From NCBI GenBank assembly GCA_037013495.1, contig JAZDXN010000029.1, forward strand, positions 5,282,501 through 5,346,500: a DNA stretch of 64,000 nt, written 5' to 3'. Both the position numbers and the translations under genes were made by a program. A model generated the notes under the pieces. It saw only the letters and a list, made by a program, of their open reading frames with translations, searched no databases and had not been told where the DNA came from. The first letter of the stretch is position 1. Every line of letters begins with the position of its first letter. This stretch comes from Hippophae tibetana (lineage: Eukaryota > Streptophyta > Magnoliopsida > Rosales > Elaeagnaceae). Shown here piece by piece: positions 33,028-46,929 of the stretch.

Positions 33028-33503
33028 GCAATCAAACATATTTTGCTTCATTTTGTAAGAACCATTGCTCATGGTTTGGTATTAAGATCATCTACTCAAC
33101 TCTCCTTGCAAAGGTTTGCTAACTCAGAAGGGATGTCTCTTATGATGATTAGAGATCTACCAATAGTTCGGTGGTTTATTTTGGAGCTAATCCTATTCTC
33201 TAGTCTAGCAACAAGCAACCCATTATCTCATACTCGAGCACTGAGGCTAAGTATAGGGTACCTGCTCATACTACTATTGAATTCATGTGGATTGAGTCCT
33301 TGTTAAATGAGATTAAATTTTTTGTTGCTTGGTTACCCTACCATATGGTGTGACAATCTCAACCCAATGGAATTTCGTGCTAATCCTATTTTCCATACGG
33401 GCACTGAGCACATTGAATTCTATTTAAATTTTATTCATAATAGGGTTCTTTCCTCTAAACTACTTGCATATACCATCCATAGAGCACCAAGTAGATATTA
33501 TTG
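33028..33503 (+). pseudogene. Ty1/copia RNase H fragment
   Basis: Broken frames give GTIAHGLVLRSSTQLSLQ, then SSTEAKYR-like and HTTIEFMWIESLLNEIKF text, then WCDNLNPMEFRANPIFH and FHTGTEHIEFYLNF, the copia RNase H signature in order. The expected FADSDWAGC core is mutated and frameshifted. It lies right behind the LTR at 31750-33023 and is cut at its other side by the Athila-type LTR remnant near 33570. Only the C-terminal end of pol remains. Confidence 0.75.
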
Positions 33504-33569
33504 ATGATAAAAAATTTAGTGAGTTTTTGATGCTATTAACAGTTCACTAACAACGGTGCTAAAACTTTT

Positions 33570-35035
33570 TGCATCAAAACTTTGTGAATTTTTTTTGTTT
33601 ATTTTTATAAATAACTCGCAAGTACATGAATCACTTATAGAAAATGATAAATGAAAATTAATCCTATACATCATGTCAAGATTGTTTGGTTTGATAAATT
33701 CTAAACTAACAACATAAAATAAAGGATAGATTCAATAAAATTATTGACAAATAAACATTTATATTCCGTGGAGAATTTATGAAATATATTAGTTAATTAA
33801 TTATGCTTGCCCAATATTAATTAGATTATTAAATATATAAATTAAGATGACTGATTCTTTCTTTTATGTATGAAAATATTTTAAGGCAGTGATTATAATT
33901 TTGTTAACTAAATTTCAATTGTCACATTTGGTCGAGCTGATAATTTAAACATTAACTAAATTATTTTAAAAAATAATAATAAACTATTTAACTTGCCACC
34001 ATCGATCGAGCCAACATTTTAAACTTTCATTAATGTGTTAAAATTAGATTAATGATTTAAATATCTAGAAATTAACACTTAGATTTTAAAACTATTATTA
34101 AAAATATGTCATAAATATATTTTTTTAATATTAATTCTTGTAAAAATCTTTGAAATAGAGTATGGTTATAAATAAAATTTAGATAATTACATCTAACATC
34201 CAAGATTATAATTCTAAATCATATTCGGATAATTAAATCCTAAATCTAACTCTCATGTTTGTTATGAAAAATACTTCTTCAATATATTTTTCTTTAAAAA
34301 ACTTCATTTAAATCTAGATGAAGAAATAAAAATTAATTCATTTTATATAAAAAAATATTTTACCAACTTTAATATTTCAAAAGCATAACAACATTACTTA
34401 TATCAAATACTATTTTTAGCCGGACATGTTTAATTTAATCAATGATCAATAAATTAAACATAGCATGTAAAACAACACATAAATTTAATCTAAAAAGAAT
34501 ACATTTAATTATACGTCAAGTGTATCCTTACAGAACTTCAATATTGTTTATGTTTTTGGAAAACCTCCTAACAGAATTTTCAATACTATATATTAAGTTA
34601 AAACTAAAATTACTACATAAACTATATTTGTTCAACTCTTAATTTGAGAGAAGAACTTTAAAAAAGCTAGATGGAAACTAAGAAAACCAGCTATGAAATG
34701 AGCTATGAAATGAAAGGGATGGCCCTTTATGTAGCTGCAAAAAAGGAGAAAAAAGTGGAACCTAAATGAGAAATCATGAAACACATTTTTCTATGCCATG
34801 ACATGTGTTGAATTTGAATGCATTTCAATTAGATGCGTTGAATTTGGAGGCACTATCTATTAGATACGTTGAATTTGGAATATCAGTTCAATCTCCGCTA
34901 ACATCAGTCCATGACCATTAAGAAATGATACCAGTGTATATGCAAATAAAACAAAACAATCAATGTACATTCAAATCAAGCAAGCACCATCAGCACATGC
35001 AAAATAGTTAGATCCTATACTGAAGTGTCATCACT
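33570..35035 (-). mobile_element. Decayed Athila-family LTR
   Basis: Alignable to the LTRs at 18034-20084 and 21952-23859 (aactcgcaagtacatgaatca, attatgcttgcccaatatta, taagcataacaac regions) but heavily mutated. Next to it the minus strand reads AGTTTTAGCACCGTTG, a degraded tRNA-Asp primer site. The U3 end near GTGTCATCA (35027-35035) is tentative. Much older than the other copies. Confidence 0.65.
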
Positions 35036-35870
35036 CAAAGCCACTTAGAGGAACTCACATGGATTGCAAAAGAAATCAGCCATAGTACATTACTCTTTGA
35101 TTAAATAAAATTTTTACTTATACAATTTGTAACAGATATACATTTCAATTGTTGAACTTCATTAGTTACAAAGGTAGTACAAGTTTACTAGTATAGATAG
35201 CTATGTACTTGAACAATTGAAATAAAAAAAAATATCTTCCTCATGATTATATTGTCTTCATCTTCTTCTTCTCTATATTACCTACATTGTTCATAAGAAT
35301 TCCATCATACATTTCAATATCATGCAATTTTTCTTTTCTTTAATAGCTTAGTGTATCTTTTTTTTATTTTTTTTCTACTCAACTCCCCTAAACTTATTTT
35401 TAAGTTTATTCATTCCCTTTTTATTGGGGATTGTATTATTGATTTTTTTTATCTTAATACTTAATTTCTCAATCTAAAGCCTAAATCATTTCTCAAACTA
35501 ATTACTATTTATGATTTTGCTTCAAGAGTTAATCAAATAGATTCTAAAACATGAAAGATTTGTATCATATATCATTACTCACACCAAGTGTTCTTTTACT
35601 AAGTACATAAAATGATTAATCACATGCATTATGCATAAATAATGAATTATTTCGTATAAACACAAGAAAGCATACCATATGTTTAATGTAATCATCTCAA
35701 TAGTTATAATAGTTACATTCTCGATTCTATATCATAATCAAGACAATCAATTCTATCAATGAGTTTATATATTTCATATCAAGCATACAATTTCAACATA
35801 TCTATCAATTTCTACGCATATCTTGACTAAAACTATTAAGCTAATAACTTGAAAACAAATCCTAAAGTAG
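35036..35870. other. Unassigned AT-rich sequence
   Basis: No gene, repeat family or structural signal recognised. Confidence 0.4.
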
Positions 35871-36490
35871 ATAATGGAGTACCCTCTCCCACACGTGAAT
35901 TATACATTGTCCACATTGTAAATATGGAAAAAATAAAACCCTTTAAAATTTCCATGTGTCTCTATATTTATTTACCTACAAAAAAATAAAAGCATAAGTA
36001 ATACAAATATATTGGGTTGCCTCCCAAAAAGTGTAACGTTTACAGTCCTTGACTAGACCTTCCTAAGCTCTTCAACTTGAGTCCAACATACGGAAGACTA
36101 GGTGGCCATTTCCTCTTATATCACATACTCTCCTTGACCACATAAGACCTTTGTTAGCTCCATTGCTACTTCCTTGATTGGTATCACTATTCAAAGGATG
36201 GTCCATCACATAGAGTTCATCCTTGAAGGGTTTGTTCTCTCTATATTTTTTCTCTCTATCATCAGCATAATATATTTGCTTAATCCATATTTTTCTCATC
36301 TCCTTACAATTCCTCTTTTTTATTTTTCTTTACACTTTATTTCTTATTCTCTACATATTTTTTCTTTTTTTCCAATCATATTGCTTTCACTTTTTCTATC
36401 CTTTTAACTCAATATGATGTCTCGGAATGTTTAAATACCTAGAATTATACTTCATCCTTTCGAACTCTCATAATCCACCCTCCCATCTCT
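35871..36490 (-). mobile_element. Gypsy remnant, post-pol 3' region
   Basis: Minus strand: a degraded ACAATGT-GG-ACAATGT motif with a nearby G-run (35881-35920), GGGAGGCAACCCA at about 36014-36027, and sequence shared with 28490-28812 plus 30222-30435. Joined directly to protease at 36517 because RT through integrase are deleted. Confidence 0.6.
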
Positions 36491-36499
36491 ACATCAATT

Positions 36500-38400
36500 A
36501 AGGTCCTTCCCGTAGCTTAGAACGGGCAACCTAAAATACTGGGGATGTCCTTGTATTCTTTCATGTCTAAAATAAAATAAAAAAATAGATGGAAGATGAA
36601 CTTATCTACCTTTACTAGCACATCCTCAATCACTTGTCTTGGTTTCTGTAAATAATAATCAACCATTTGTAGTATCACTAAGGTTGGGTTTGCTAACCTA
36701 AGTCCTAAATTTTTGAAATAAATTGATATTAGTTCCCAAATCATAAAGAGTTTTCCTAAAGTGTTGATCTCCTATTGTGCATTGAATGTGAAAAGTACTG
36801 GTTTCTTTCAACTTGGGAGGTAGTTTCTGGTCAATTATAGCACTATAGTATCATAATCTCTAATTTTCCTTTTCTTTGAAAGAATATTTTTCATAAATTT
36901 CATGTATGATAGTATTTTTCTAAGGCCTCCATGAAGAGGATATTGATATGTAACTTCTTAAAAATTTCAAGGAACTTGGAGAATTATTGGTCCAGATTTT
37001 TCTTATTGAGTCTTTATGAAAAAGGAAAGGGTAGTGGAGAGAGAGATAATGTTTTCTTTAGGCTTCATAACTACTTCTTCATTCTCTTTTTTCTTCTTTT
37101 TTAGTTTTTTTCCCTAAACACTCATGTTTTCTCTTATCTTTCAACTTTCTTTTCTTCCTCAACTTCTACTACTAGCCTACTTCTTGCTGTGATAGCATTA
37201 CACTGCTCCCTAGCACCTTTATTAGGATTTACCTTGGTATTACTAGGAATCATACCTTGAATTCTTCCATGCAACATTTGTGCTAGCTATCACATTTGAA
37301 ACTCTAAGTTTCTTATACTTGCACTATTGTTTCCTTCAATAATTATCAAGCTCTCTACCTTAGAGGACATAGCATCCATCCTTCCATTGATCTTATTCAC
37401 ATCTAGGATAATAGTGATGATTGAGGTAGCCATAATATCCATTGTGATCTCCAATCTATGTAATCTTGATTCCTTGACCGATGGTTGTTCTTGTTATTGG
37501 TTAAACCTATATGTGTTTAATGGTGGTCTATTATTCGGTGCTCTACTTTGGTTGTTATTACAACAAGAAAAATTAGGGTGGTTCCTCTAATCAGGATTGT
37601 AGGTATTTGAATAAGGATTATCTTGATGATTTTGATTGTTGATATAATTTACAACCTCAGGATTTCTTCCATAAGTATTACTAGCATAATGTTCACCATA
37701 TTCATTCTTACAGATGCAACATCAAACTTGTTTGATACACCAACAATAATACATTTTTTTATGCTTGCAAATTCATAAAGACATCCATATCTACCATTCT
37801 AGTGGCATTTTTGGGTCTAACCTCTCTACTGGCCATTTACAACTACTAGAGGTCATTTCATCTGGTAGTGTAAAATCTTCATTTCACCCTTGTCCATTAA
37901 AGCATCTCCAGCGGTTGCATCAAGTATAATTTTTATTTTCCCCATTAATCCATCATAGAATATTTAGATTTGTAACCTTGGAGGAATATCATGATATGGG
38001 CATTTTCTTAACAACTCTTTAAAACGTTCACATGCCTCATACAAAGGCTCTCCATCAAATTGTTAAAAAGAAGTGATACCATTTCTAAACTTTGTTGTCT
38101 TTGAAGATGGGAAATATTTAGCCAATAATATTTGGGCCAACTCATCCCAGATGGTGATCAATCTTATTGGTAATGAATTTAGCCATGCCTTTTCCTTATC
38201 CCTAAGTGAGAAAGGGAACAAGTAGAGACGTATGGAATCTTCAAAAATTCTATTCGTCTTAATTGTATCATATTTCTCAAAGAATGTGGGTAACTGGGAG
38301 TTAGGATCTTTATTATCTAGCTCTTCAAATTGATTAGATTGTACCATTTGGATCACTGCATAGTTTTATCTCAAAGTTGTTTGCATTAATGGGAGGTCTA
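36500..38400 (-). pseudogene. Decayed gag-protease of Athila/Tat-like element
   Basis: From high to low coordinates: capsid domain at 38063-38356 (LFPFSLRDKEKAWLNSLP, AQILLAKYFPSSKTTK), continuing at 37830-38060 in broken frames (GEPLYEACERFKELLRKCPYHDIPP, then IFYDGLMGKIKIILDATAGDA), a linker near 36800-36990 (FLEIFKKLHINI, QKLPPKLKETSTF-like), and protease at 36517-36744 (VIEDVLVKVDKFIF, FILDMKEY, SILGCPF). Many stops and frameshifts. Closest in layout to the gag and protease of the intact element but clearly another, older lineage. RT, RNase H and integrase are missing. Confidence 0.78.
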
Positions 38401-40255
38401 TTGAAAGGTGATTGAACTCTATCTACATGCTACAATGTGAAGTCTCAAAGAGGTTTAGAGACAATGATGTCACATTGATCTTATATACCTATAAATCTTT
38501 GCCAAGCATTATTTTGGATTATATACAAACAATCACATTGGCATGCTATTTCGTTCACACATCAATTATAATCATATGTAACATACCACCCATTCATACT
38601 ATCATACTATTTCAATTCATGTGATAATAATTCCATGACTCATACAAAAACATACTTTGTCAAGCTATGGCATGAATCTCAAATGATATAAATACTATCC
38701 AAACAATCAAATTATTAAGATCAAAATAATAGAGACATTCATTCAACAAAATAAAATCAATCATATGGTTAGTGCCTAGGTTCATCAAAAGTCCCAAATA
38801 ATAACCTAGCCACTCATAGCTCTAAAAATCATAATTAGAATATATGAATGGATAAAAGTTACAAAAAGGACGAAGAAAAGAATTATATCCAACTTTGATG
38901 AAGAATCTGACTCTTTCTTTAATCTCTCTTGCTAACTATTCAATTACCTTTGTAACCTTTCCTTACTTTATCTCTCTTTTTTCTTGTAAAATCTCTATGT
39001 TTCTCTCTATGTTAGTTGTTTTTTGGCCTCTTAATGGTGTTTAAATAGGCTAAAATAGGTCCTAATAAGTTTAGGATTTGTAATACCTATGAACCAATGG
39101 TTGAGATTGAAAGTTGAACTACTAATCCTAACTAATGTCTCAAAATCTACTCCACTCGATCTATCTAACTATGTCATCATTCAACTTGAGAACAATCGAT
39201 CAAAGTGCTATCAATCCACTTATACTCAATCGATCAATAACCTTCTTGATCGATCAAGCTATTCTTTTTTCATTATGTGATGTAATGCACAATTTCCTCA
39301 ATCGAGTCTTATCATGATCTATCAAGTGACGGTGCACAAATATGACTTAAGTATGGAACATTTTCTTCTATGTGGGCTACTCTATGTACCATTGCTACCA
39401 TAATCACCTTAACCTAGTAAGTTGTAGCCTTACATGGCCGTTTTCCTTTCTAGCTCACTCCCTTCACTATTTTGATTCCCATAGCCACTACCTAAGTACA
39501 AAGGCACAAAATGGAATGCACAAATATCTTAGCTCTTTTGGGAAGGCATGTGACGAGATCAAATGTCTACATGGTATGAAAAAAAAGGTAAAGATAATGA
39601 AGTCATCCATGGTTTTCTAGGTCAATTGTAGCTATACCGATAGTCCCTTTTATCATAAAGGAAGCTAGAAATCCAGCTACTTAGGAGTTTTACATCTAGA
39701 GATTAAGTCCAATCAAATTATGGTCATCTAGAAATCCTAGCCATCAAAAACATACCAAGATTTGCCTGAAACAGAAATTTGTTGTCAGATTCCTCCGCCA
39801 CAAAGTTCTAATGTTTAATTGAAGGAATGATATGGGCGAAGTTGAGAGTGAAAAGTTCTGTGTATAGACTTACAGGCTCAATCTCAACTTACCATCCAAC
39901 CAAAGACCCAAAGGTTCAGACATAAGAGAGATCTGATAGAATTAGGCCAATAAAATTTCGTATTTACAAAGTCATATTTGCATCTCACATTTAATTTTTC
40001 TCCCAAAATTTGATCAATCATAACTTTCTAAATGAGACTCCAATTGAGGCATAAAAATAAACATTGGAAAGCTTATGATCCCAAGATTAACATTGTTCAA
40101 AGAAAATTAGGATACACACTACAAAGCCTAGTCAGTACATGCCAAGACTAGTTATCTCTGTGTTACGATACCCAGGTGATCTGCTAAAGCACATATCCTT
40201 ATTTAGACTACCTAAGAGGTCTAAAGGGATTGTGTTGGTTGGAAAAATGACCTGG
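38401..40255 (-). mobile_element. Putative leader and 5' LTR of the gag-protease remnant
   Basis: No coding domain. The minus strand has a TATA-like CCTATTTAAACACC near 39045-39058 followed by A/G-rich transcribed-leader text, and CGATCGAT-like palindromes at 39145-39320 upstream. The position right upstream of a minus-strand gag suits a 5' LTR and leader. Boundaries and primer site could not be fixed. Confidence 0.35.
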
Positions 40256-40740
40256 TATACATAGCCTCATTTGATTGGTCCATGTCACCATTGACTGACT
40301 AAATGGATATAGTAGTGCATAATCGACTCTATTGGTATTAAGAACAAGCCGATTATGATAAGCTTCTTAAATTCAATATAAAATATATACTAATGATGCA
40401 AATCTACATTTATGAAATGTTATTAATATATTAAATAATTTATATATTTATTCAATATCTAAATTAATATAAATAATTTAGTTATTAATTAATAAGTATA
40501 AATTATTTATAAGACTAACATTTGTCCAAGTCTATAAATTAGCCCATTTTACCTCAAAAATGTACCCATAAGTAAATGCTCAAAGTCTCTAAATCCTTTT
40601 GTAATCTAAGCACTCATATAGAAATTGACTTAAGTATTGGAGTAGATACGACACTCCATGGTGTCTTTAATTCTCATGTGTTTGCTAGTGACTTGCAGAA
40701 CTGAGGTGATGATTATAGTGAACACGAAAATTAGCTTTAT
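40256..40740 (+). mobile_element. LTR-like fragment (plus strand)
   Basis: gtctataaattagccc (40532-40547) followed about 90 bp on by gacttaagtattggag...gacactcc (about 40627-40655), resembling a block near the 3' end of plant gypsy LTRs (GACTTGAGCGTCGGAG type). Ends are unclear and the call is weak. Confidence 0.3.
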
Positions 40741-41641
40741 CGAGATCTAATATCAATGAAAGTAGTTTCAAATTAACAATCTATTATGAAATTCTAAATG
40801 AGTTAAAGTTATACTATCATGAAAAAAATTATTAGTTGTTGCAACATTTTCGTTCAATGAGGAAAGAAATTTGTAGCAAAGGGAGTGAAAATATAGTATA
40901 AAGAGATAATGAGTATCTTATCTTATTTATGCGAAAAACAAATTAGAGACCAAACCTGAGATATTTGTTTTAAAGGGGCTAAAAGTGGTAGAAAACATCA
41001 CTTAGGGCCTTATATGTGGTTTTTTATTAGGAAAAGGACCCTTAACAGATTATGTGATTGGTAATAACATGTCTTAAAATATTGACCAAATATAGAATTT
41101 TTTTCCTACTTTATATCGACCTCACAATGTGAATTAAGTAGATAGCACAACAGAATTACAATAAAAACAATATGATTAATTCAATACACTACAAAACAAC
41201 AACAGATGAAAAGAACAATCTATATTTAATACACTAGTGATGGTGTGCCTTACTGAGTCCTATCCAAGCTAACAACATGCATATATATGGTATACATTGC
41301 ATAGCATGTGAATTAGGCAAACATATTGGAAAAATTATCAAGGATTTTTAATCACCACAAGATCTCATATGTGAAAACATATTTGGTAAATGATGATTAT
41401 ACTCTCACAGCATTCGATCATACATAACACAAAATATAACGAGGTAAACCCTACATAGAATCCGTACTTATATGGTAACATTCTCGTAACACCCAACTGA
41501 CACACAATACACCACCACATAGGCTCCTCATTGATATAAACTGTTACAACCTTGCAACTACCAACCAATAGGTGGCATACCACCATATAGACTTTTCACC
41601 TATGGGAACAATTGCATCCTTGCAACTACCATCCGACACAC
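40741..41641. other. Unassigned AT-rich sequence
   Basis: No gene recognised. Host sequence for the solo LTR that follows, containing two similar ttgcaactacca phrases (about 41554 and 41620). Confidence 0.4.
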
Positions 41642-43419
41642 TAATGAGTGCTCAAAAAGTACTAAAATTACCATGATTTTATGCACGTTAATTGATTAAA
41701 AAGATATATATTTATATAATTTTATCATATATTTATATAAATCCATCTTTTCAGAATCACGAGTATTTTTATTGTTTTTCGGGTATTTTCGCTTAAAAAA
41801 GTAACTTAAAGACTCAAAGAAAAACTACTCGAGGCAATACATCACAAATATATTCATAAAGTAATTAAGGAAAAGTAAAAAAAAGATGGAAAAATTGGAC
41901 AAAATGGGTCAAAATGTCAAAAAGAGTAAATCGCGCACGCAGCCACCCAATCGCATCGGCCAACGCACGTAGTGCGCCTAGCTGCACCAGTACAATGCCT
42001 AATCTGTGTGCGCCTACTATCCATTCTGCGTGCGCCGCCGCGCCCCACCTACCAACTGATGTCAACTGACATCATCATCGCCTACTACGCATTTCCTCCA
42101 TTTTTAATCATTTTTTCACCCACTTTTTCTTTCTTTCCACACCTATAAATACCCCAATTCTCTTCATAACAAAACACACCTCAAAACACATCTTCTCTTC
42201 TCTTTCTTTCCCTCCATTTCTTATTTTTTAGCTTTTCTTAGTTAGTTTTTCTTAGTTTTAGAGTTCTTCTCTTTTTGAGAAGAACTAATTATGTTTTTGT
42301 AATTTATTTTCTTTTTTATTCAATAAATGGAAGTGAAAATTCCGTTTAGAGGTTTTCCAGCAATAGAGTTAGCATCAAAGTACTGTAAGGATTTTATTTT
42401 CTTTGCAATTTTTTTTAGGCTTTATTCTTACATGTTATATTTAATTTGTCTGTGATTAAATTTAACTTTGCTGGCTATTTGTAAACATGATATAATAATA
42501 ACATTATTATGCTTGCGAAATATTAAATAGGTAAAAATCTCTAAAATGAATTGATTTTGTTTTTATTCAAGATTTTATATTAAGAATGTTAGAGAGAAAT
42601 ATATTATTTTTCATTACAAACTTAAATCTAAAAATTAGATTTTAAGGTTTAGTTATCCGGTCTAATTTAGAGTAGTGCTCTTTTATTTGTTAGTACAATC
42701 GTCCGGTAGTTAGAGTGAAGCTATATTTCAAAAGTTTTAAATAAGAATTATTATTTGAAAATGTATTGACAACATGTTTTTAGTAGTGATTTTAAAACTT
42801 GAAAGTTAGTACTTGGATAACTAAATTCTTAGGTTTAATTTGGACACCTTGAATAAAGTTTAAACTATTTAACCTCACCAAAGGTGGCATTTAAATGGTT
42901 CATTTTCAATCTCTTAGAAAAAAGGAATTAATTTAATTAAACAAATGAGTTATCAACCCCACTCATAGGTGTTAATTGATTTGTTTAGTTAACAAAGAAT
43001 ATCTAACCCCACCAAAGGTGATATTCATATAAAAAAGAGAGAATTAATAAATATCAATTTATATCTTTAATAACCTAAATAATATGAGCAAGCATAATTA
43101 CTTAGTTATTATATCCATAAATACTCTAATATTATAAATGATAAAATTTGGATCAATATTTATTGAATCTGTATCTATGTTTATTTTTATGTTATTAGAT
43201 TAGAAACACAAAACCCAAAATATCGTGACAAGATGTTTAGGATTTAATTTCGTTTTTAAAAGTTTGAATAATAAATTAAAAACCATATATATTCCTTCCT
43301 TAGATCGACCTTGAGAGTATACTTATCATTTTCTATGAAATGATTCGTGCATTTGCGAGAATTTTATAAATATAAAACCAAAGTATTGGCAAGATCGGTG
43401 ATGTTAATTTTGCTCATCA
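41642..43419 (+). mobile_element. Solo LTR, Athila-like family, CACAC duplication
   Basis: Full LTR on the plus strand from TAATGAGTGC (first G mutated to A) to TGCTCATCA at 43419, 1778 bp, flanked by CACAC at 41637-41641 and 43420-43424. TATA box at 42144-42151. GC-richer cassette at about 41926-42065. No internal region on either side, so it arose by LTR-LTR recombination. More diverged than the cluster at 13-24 kb. Confidence 0.9.
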
Positions 43420-43424
43420 CACAC

Positions 43425-45547
43425 GATAACTCAATACTAAGAGTAACTTCTTAAAATAATGTGGCTCTCCACTAACCAACCATATATTTTGTCTCTCATC
43501 AAAACCTCACTCAATATTACATATTTTTAAACTCAACTCCTTGTTTGAGAAATATAAGAGAGATTGCACTCTAATGTCCTACATTATAAAAATGCTACAT
43601 TGGGACACTACGATAACAAAACCCAATAATGCAAATTATTTGCAAACTAGGTAAGTAAGTGTGTGTAATAGGCAAATACGAAATTGTATCTTAAGTGATA
43701 CCGAGCCACAAATAACCAACCTTACAAATGATAGACAAAAATATCAAATAAAATACATACACTATGTTACATACGAAAATACCAACACCAAAATAACATC
43801 ACTACAATACTAATATAAAATTATTTTAAAAATAAGAATTTCATAAATCCAAAATAGAAAATAACTACTCATATGATGAAAAGATCGATAATTGAAATAA
43901 AGAAAAAAAATCAAGTAAGTATTTACTAATGTATCACATTTTAATGAATTATAATTAAGTATTTACTATTAAAGTAAATGTGAAAATATAAGAAAAAAAC
44001 GAAAAATTGGTTATAATATTGAATTATATATAATACAAATAATAAGTTGTGTATATTCAATTTAAAAAATAAAAAAATTTAAACTTATATTTCATGATAT
44101 ATCCATATCAATATTTTTTTTCAATATTTTCAAAATTTTCATCAAAAGTTTAGAAAATTACAATACAATTTATGAAAATATCGAGATATTTTTTAATATC
44201 ATGAAAGATATTTTAAAAGCAACATTTTCGTGTAGTTATTTTTATTTTACAAAATTTTTTATGAAAATATGGGGATATTTTTCACGTTCGAAAACGACCA
44301 AAGGCAATTTTTCATGAAAAGATTAGACAAAACTCTCCGCCACTGGAAAGTTTTTTTTTTTTTTAATCTTCATTTCATTCGTCCGAGGTAGTTTTATTTA
44401 ATATGAGTTTGTCCTCCACTGGCCTCCATAATTTTTTGTTCTATTTATTTTATTTTATTTTTTATTAGATCTATATTATGCTTCACAAAATTTTAATAAT
44501 AATTAATAAACTCATTTTAATTTTTTAATAACATTTTTCTTTTTATTAAATTAAATTATAATAAAATATATTTTTTAATATATTAATTATTTAAAAATAT
44601 TAACAAGATTACAATAATATTGACTTTTCCTCTAACGTCACGTGAACAAAAGACATAATTTTGTATTTTTCTCTTAAATTTCTTCGGCAAAACCAAAACG
44701 TTGTTTTGTTTTCTTTCCGTCGTAATTTTGTTTCTCTCTAATTTTCTCAGCATTTTTTTCCCTGTAAAATCTACAATCCAAACACAGCCAATGAATCCTC
44801 GCAAAATTTTCAAAGCAATTACAGAACTATTGTTTAGATTCAGGAAAATATGGTATTTCATTAATTATCTTTTTCAATTATTTTTTTCCTTCAAAGATGC
44901 AGTCCACTTTAGAAAAACACACTCATTTACAAACCATTTTAAAAAATGAAAAAGAATATTCAAGCCCACATTCAAAATAATATTTATGTTGGATCTGCTC
45001 ATGTAGCCAACAGTTATGTTAAGATCAAAAAAACAACAACAAAAAAAAGCAAACGTCAAACCTTTGGGTGGGTGGAAGAGCGCCTATTGATTGATTAGGC
45101 TATATGCTCATTTTATTGCCGTTTGAGGTGAAAGCAAAAGAGGCTTTGCTTTTGCTATATATTAGGGGTGGGTATTTTTTCTAAAAAACCCACCAATTAA
45201 TCCGGGTTGAATGTCAAATTTAACTTATATTTTTATATAATTTAGTTGGTTCAAATGTCCAAAAAATATCATAATTGATTTTGTTGGTTAGATTGGAAAT
45301 CCAAAAATTATGAAAATCAAACCGAAGCTACAATATTAATATATATTGATTTTTTTAAATATATTTTAAATTATTACTTTATATATTATATAGTATATAT
45401 TATAATTTTGAATTTATTTAAATTGTAAAATCTAAATCTAATCAGTAAGTATTCTCATTTATACATTCAAAATATTCACTTTTAAACATGATCAATTATG
45501 AGAAACAATAACCATTTTATGCATGTTTTGTTAATCTCTATAAGCCA

Positions 45548-45600
<53 letters not shown>

Positions 45601-46479
45601 AAAAACATAAAGTGATAGAGTAAATGTTTGCAAATTTATTATAAATTTCTAAACACAACTAGAGAGTTATTTAAATAATTATAACAAATTAAATGATCAA
45701 CTTAATCCTTTTATCTTTTGGTCGAAAATATCCAAATGAATGATATTCTCTAACATTACCATAAATATTATATGTTCTTGATAGACTATATGTTCTTGAT
45801 TGATAATATGAGATGTCATTTGGATCTACAACTTCATCTGATATTCAACAAGCTGTTAAATATACTTTAAATTTTTTAATTTTTCTATAATTATTTGATA
45901 GGAAGTTTTTAATGATTAATTTTAAAAAAAATTACAATTTTATATTTGTATAGTAATTACTAAACCATCTTATCTCTTCTTAGTGATAAGAAATTAAGTA
46001 AATAAAATTTGTGATCAATAACTTTCAAGTTAAATTATATGTATGTTTTTCTGTTTTAATTAGATGAGGCTTTTATATCATAAAATTTTATTGTTTATTG
46101 TTAAACCACATAAAAAGTTGTCTAGTATTTATCACTTTGATTATTGTTTATTATATTTAGTTAATTGTGTCATTTTAATCATATATATGAAAAAAAAGTT
46201 TAATTTTTTACTTCCATTGTTACTCTAAAATTGCTACTTTCCTAATAAAGCTAGTATTAAAGCACTAGTTGGTTGGTATTGAATCTTTATGTGATTTAAG
46301 GTGGCAGTTGAGTATAATTCAATGAAAAAAAATATAATTATTATATCATAAAACCAATGATGGAGATTTTACTATACTTTAAGGATTTAAATGAGCCAAT
46401 AAAATGTGATAAAGTAAAAAAGATGTGATAAGATTGATGAATATGATAGGAACATATGCAATAGCAAAGGTGTGCATTT
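43425..46479. other. AT-rich intergenic sequence
   Basis: No gene found. Noted within: an AAAGCAAA/TTTGCTTT inverted repeat at about 45131-45152 next to TAGGGGTGGGTA (45163), which resembles hAT-type MITE ends; a (TA)n run at 45550-45597; and 46115-46240, homologous to 53965-54090. Confidence 0.5.
45550..45597. repeat. (TA)n microsatellite
   Basis: About 23 uninterrupted TA units. Confidence 0.95.
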
Positions 46480-46905
46480 AACGGTGTGTTGATTGAAGTG
46501 TGTTATATGGACCCACTAGGTGAACAACGCTAGGAACCCACGAATTCAAAGTAATAAGAACAATCGATTTTCTATGAACGTGTTGAATATGATCAAATTA
46601 GAACCTTAAAGAAAAAAATTCCTTAAAACCCTAACCTTGAGATGCCACAAAGGTTGATCACTCCCTTTGATAAGTTGAATTCAAGAATTCAATCAAGAAC
46701 ACAAGAAGGAAAAGCAAAAAGCTTTCTAAAATAAACTTGATAAATGATCATAAATTTCTCCAAAAAATTACATGGCTTCCACTTTTTATTAGCAACAAAC
46801 CATAAAAGAAATGGACCTATCTAGTTGTGGATTGGGCCTAATTAATCCTTAAAAAATAAGACTAAAAAGACTCATGATAAATAAAACATAAAAAGTCCAC
46901 AATTA
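46480..46905 (-). mobile_element. 3' LTR (part) of second gypsy family
   Basis: Positions 46500-46690 on the minus strand match 52750-52945 on the plus strand (gatcaacctttRtggcatctc, aaaatcgattgttc). It lies just beyond the end of a minus-strand gypsy polyprotein, as a 3' LTR should. The exact start is uncertain. Confidence 0.6.
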
Positions 46906-46929
46906 ATTAAAACAAAACTTTCTTCGTAA

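Noticed and set aside
44583..45059. Several 60-90 codon frames on both strands
   Set aside because: Phe/Lys/Ile-rich translations of AT-rich DNA without motifs.
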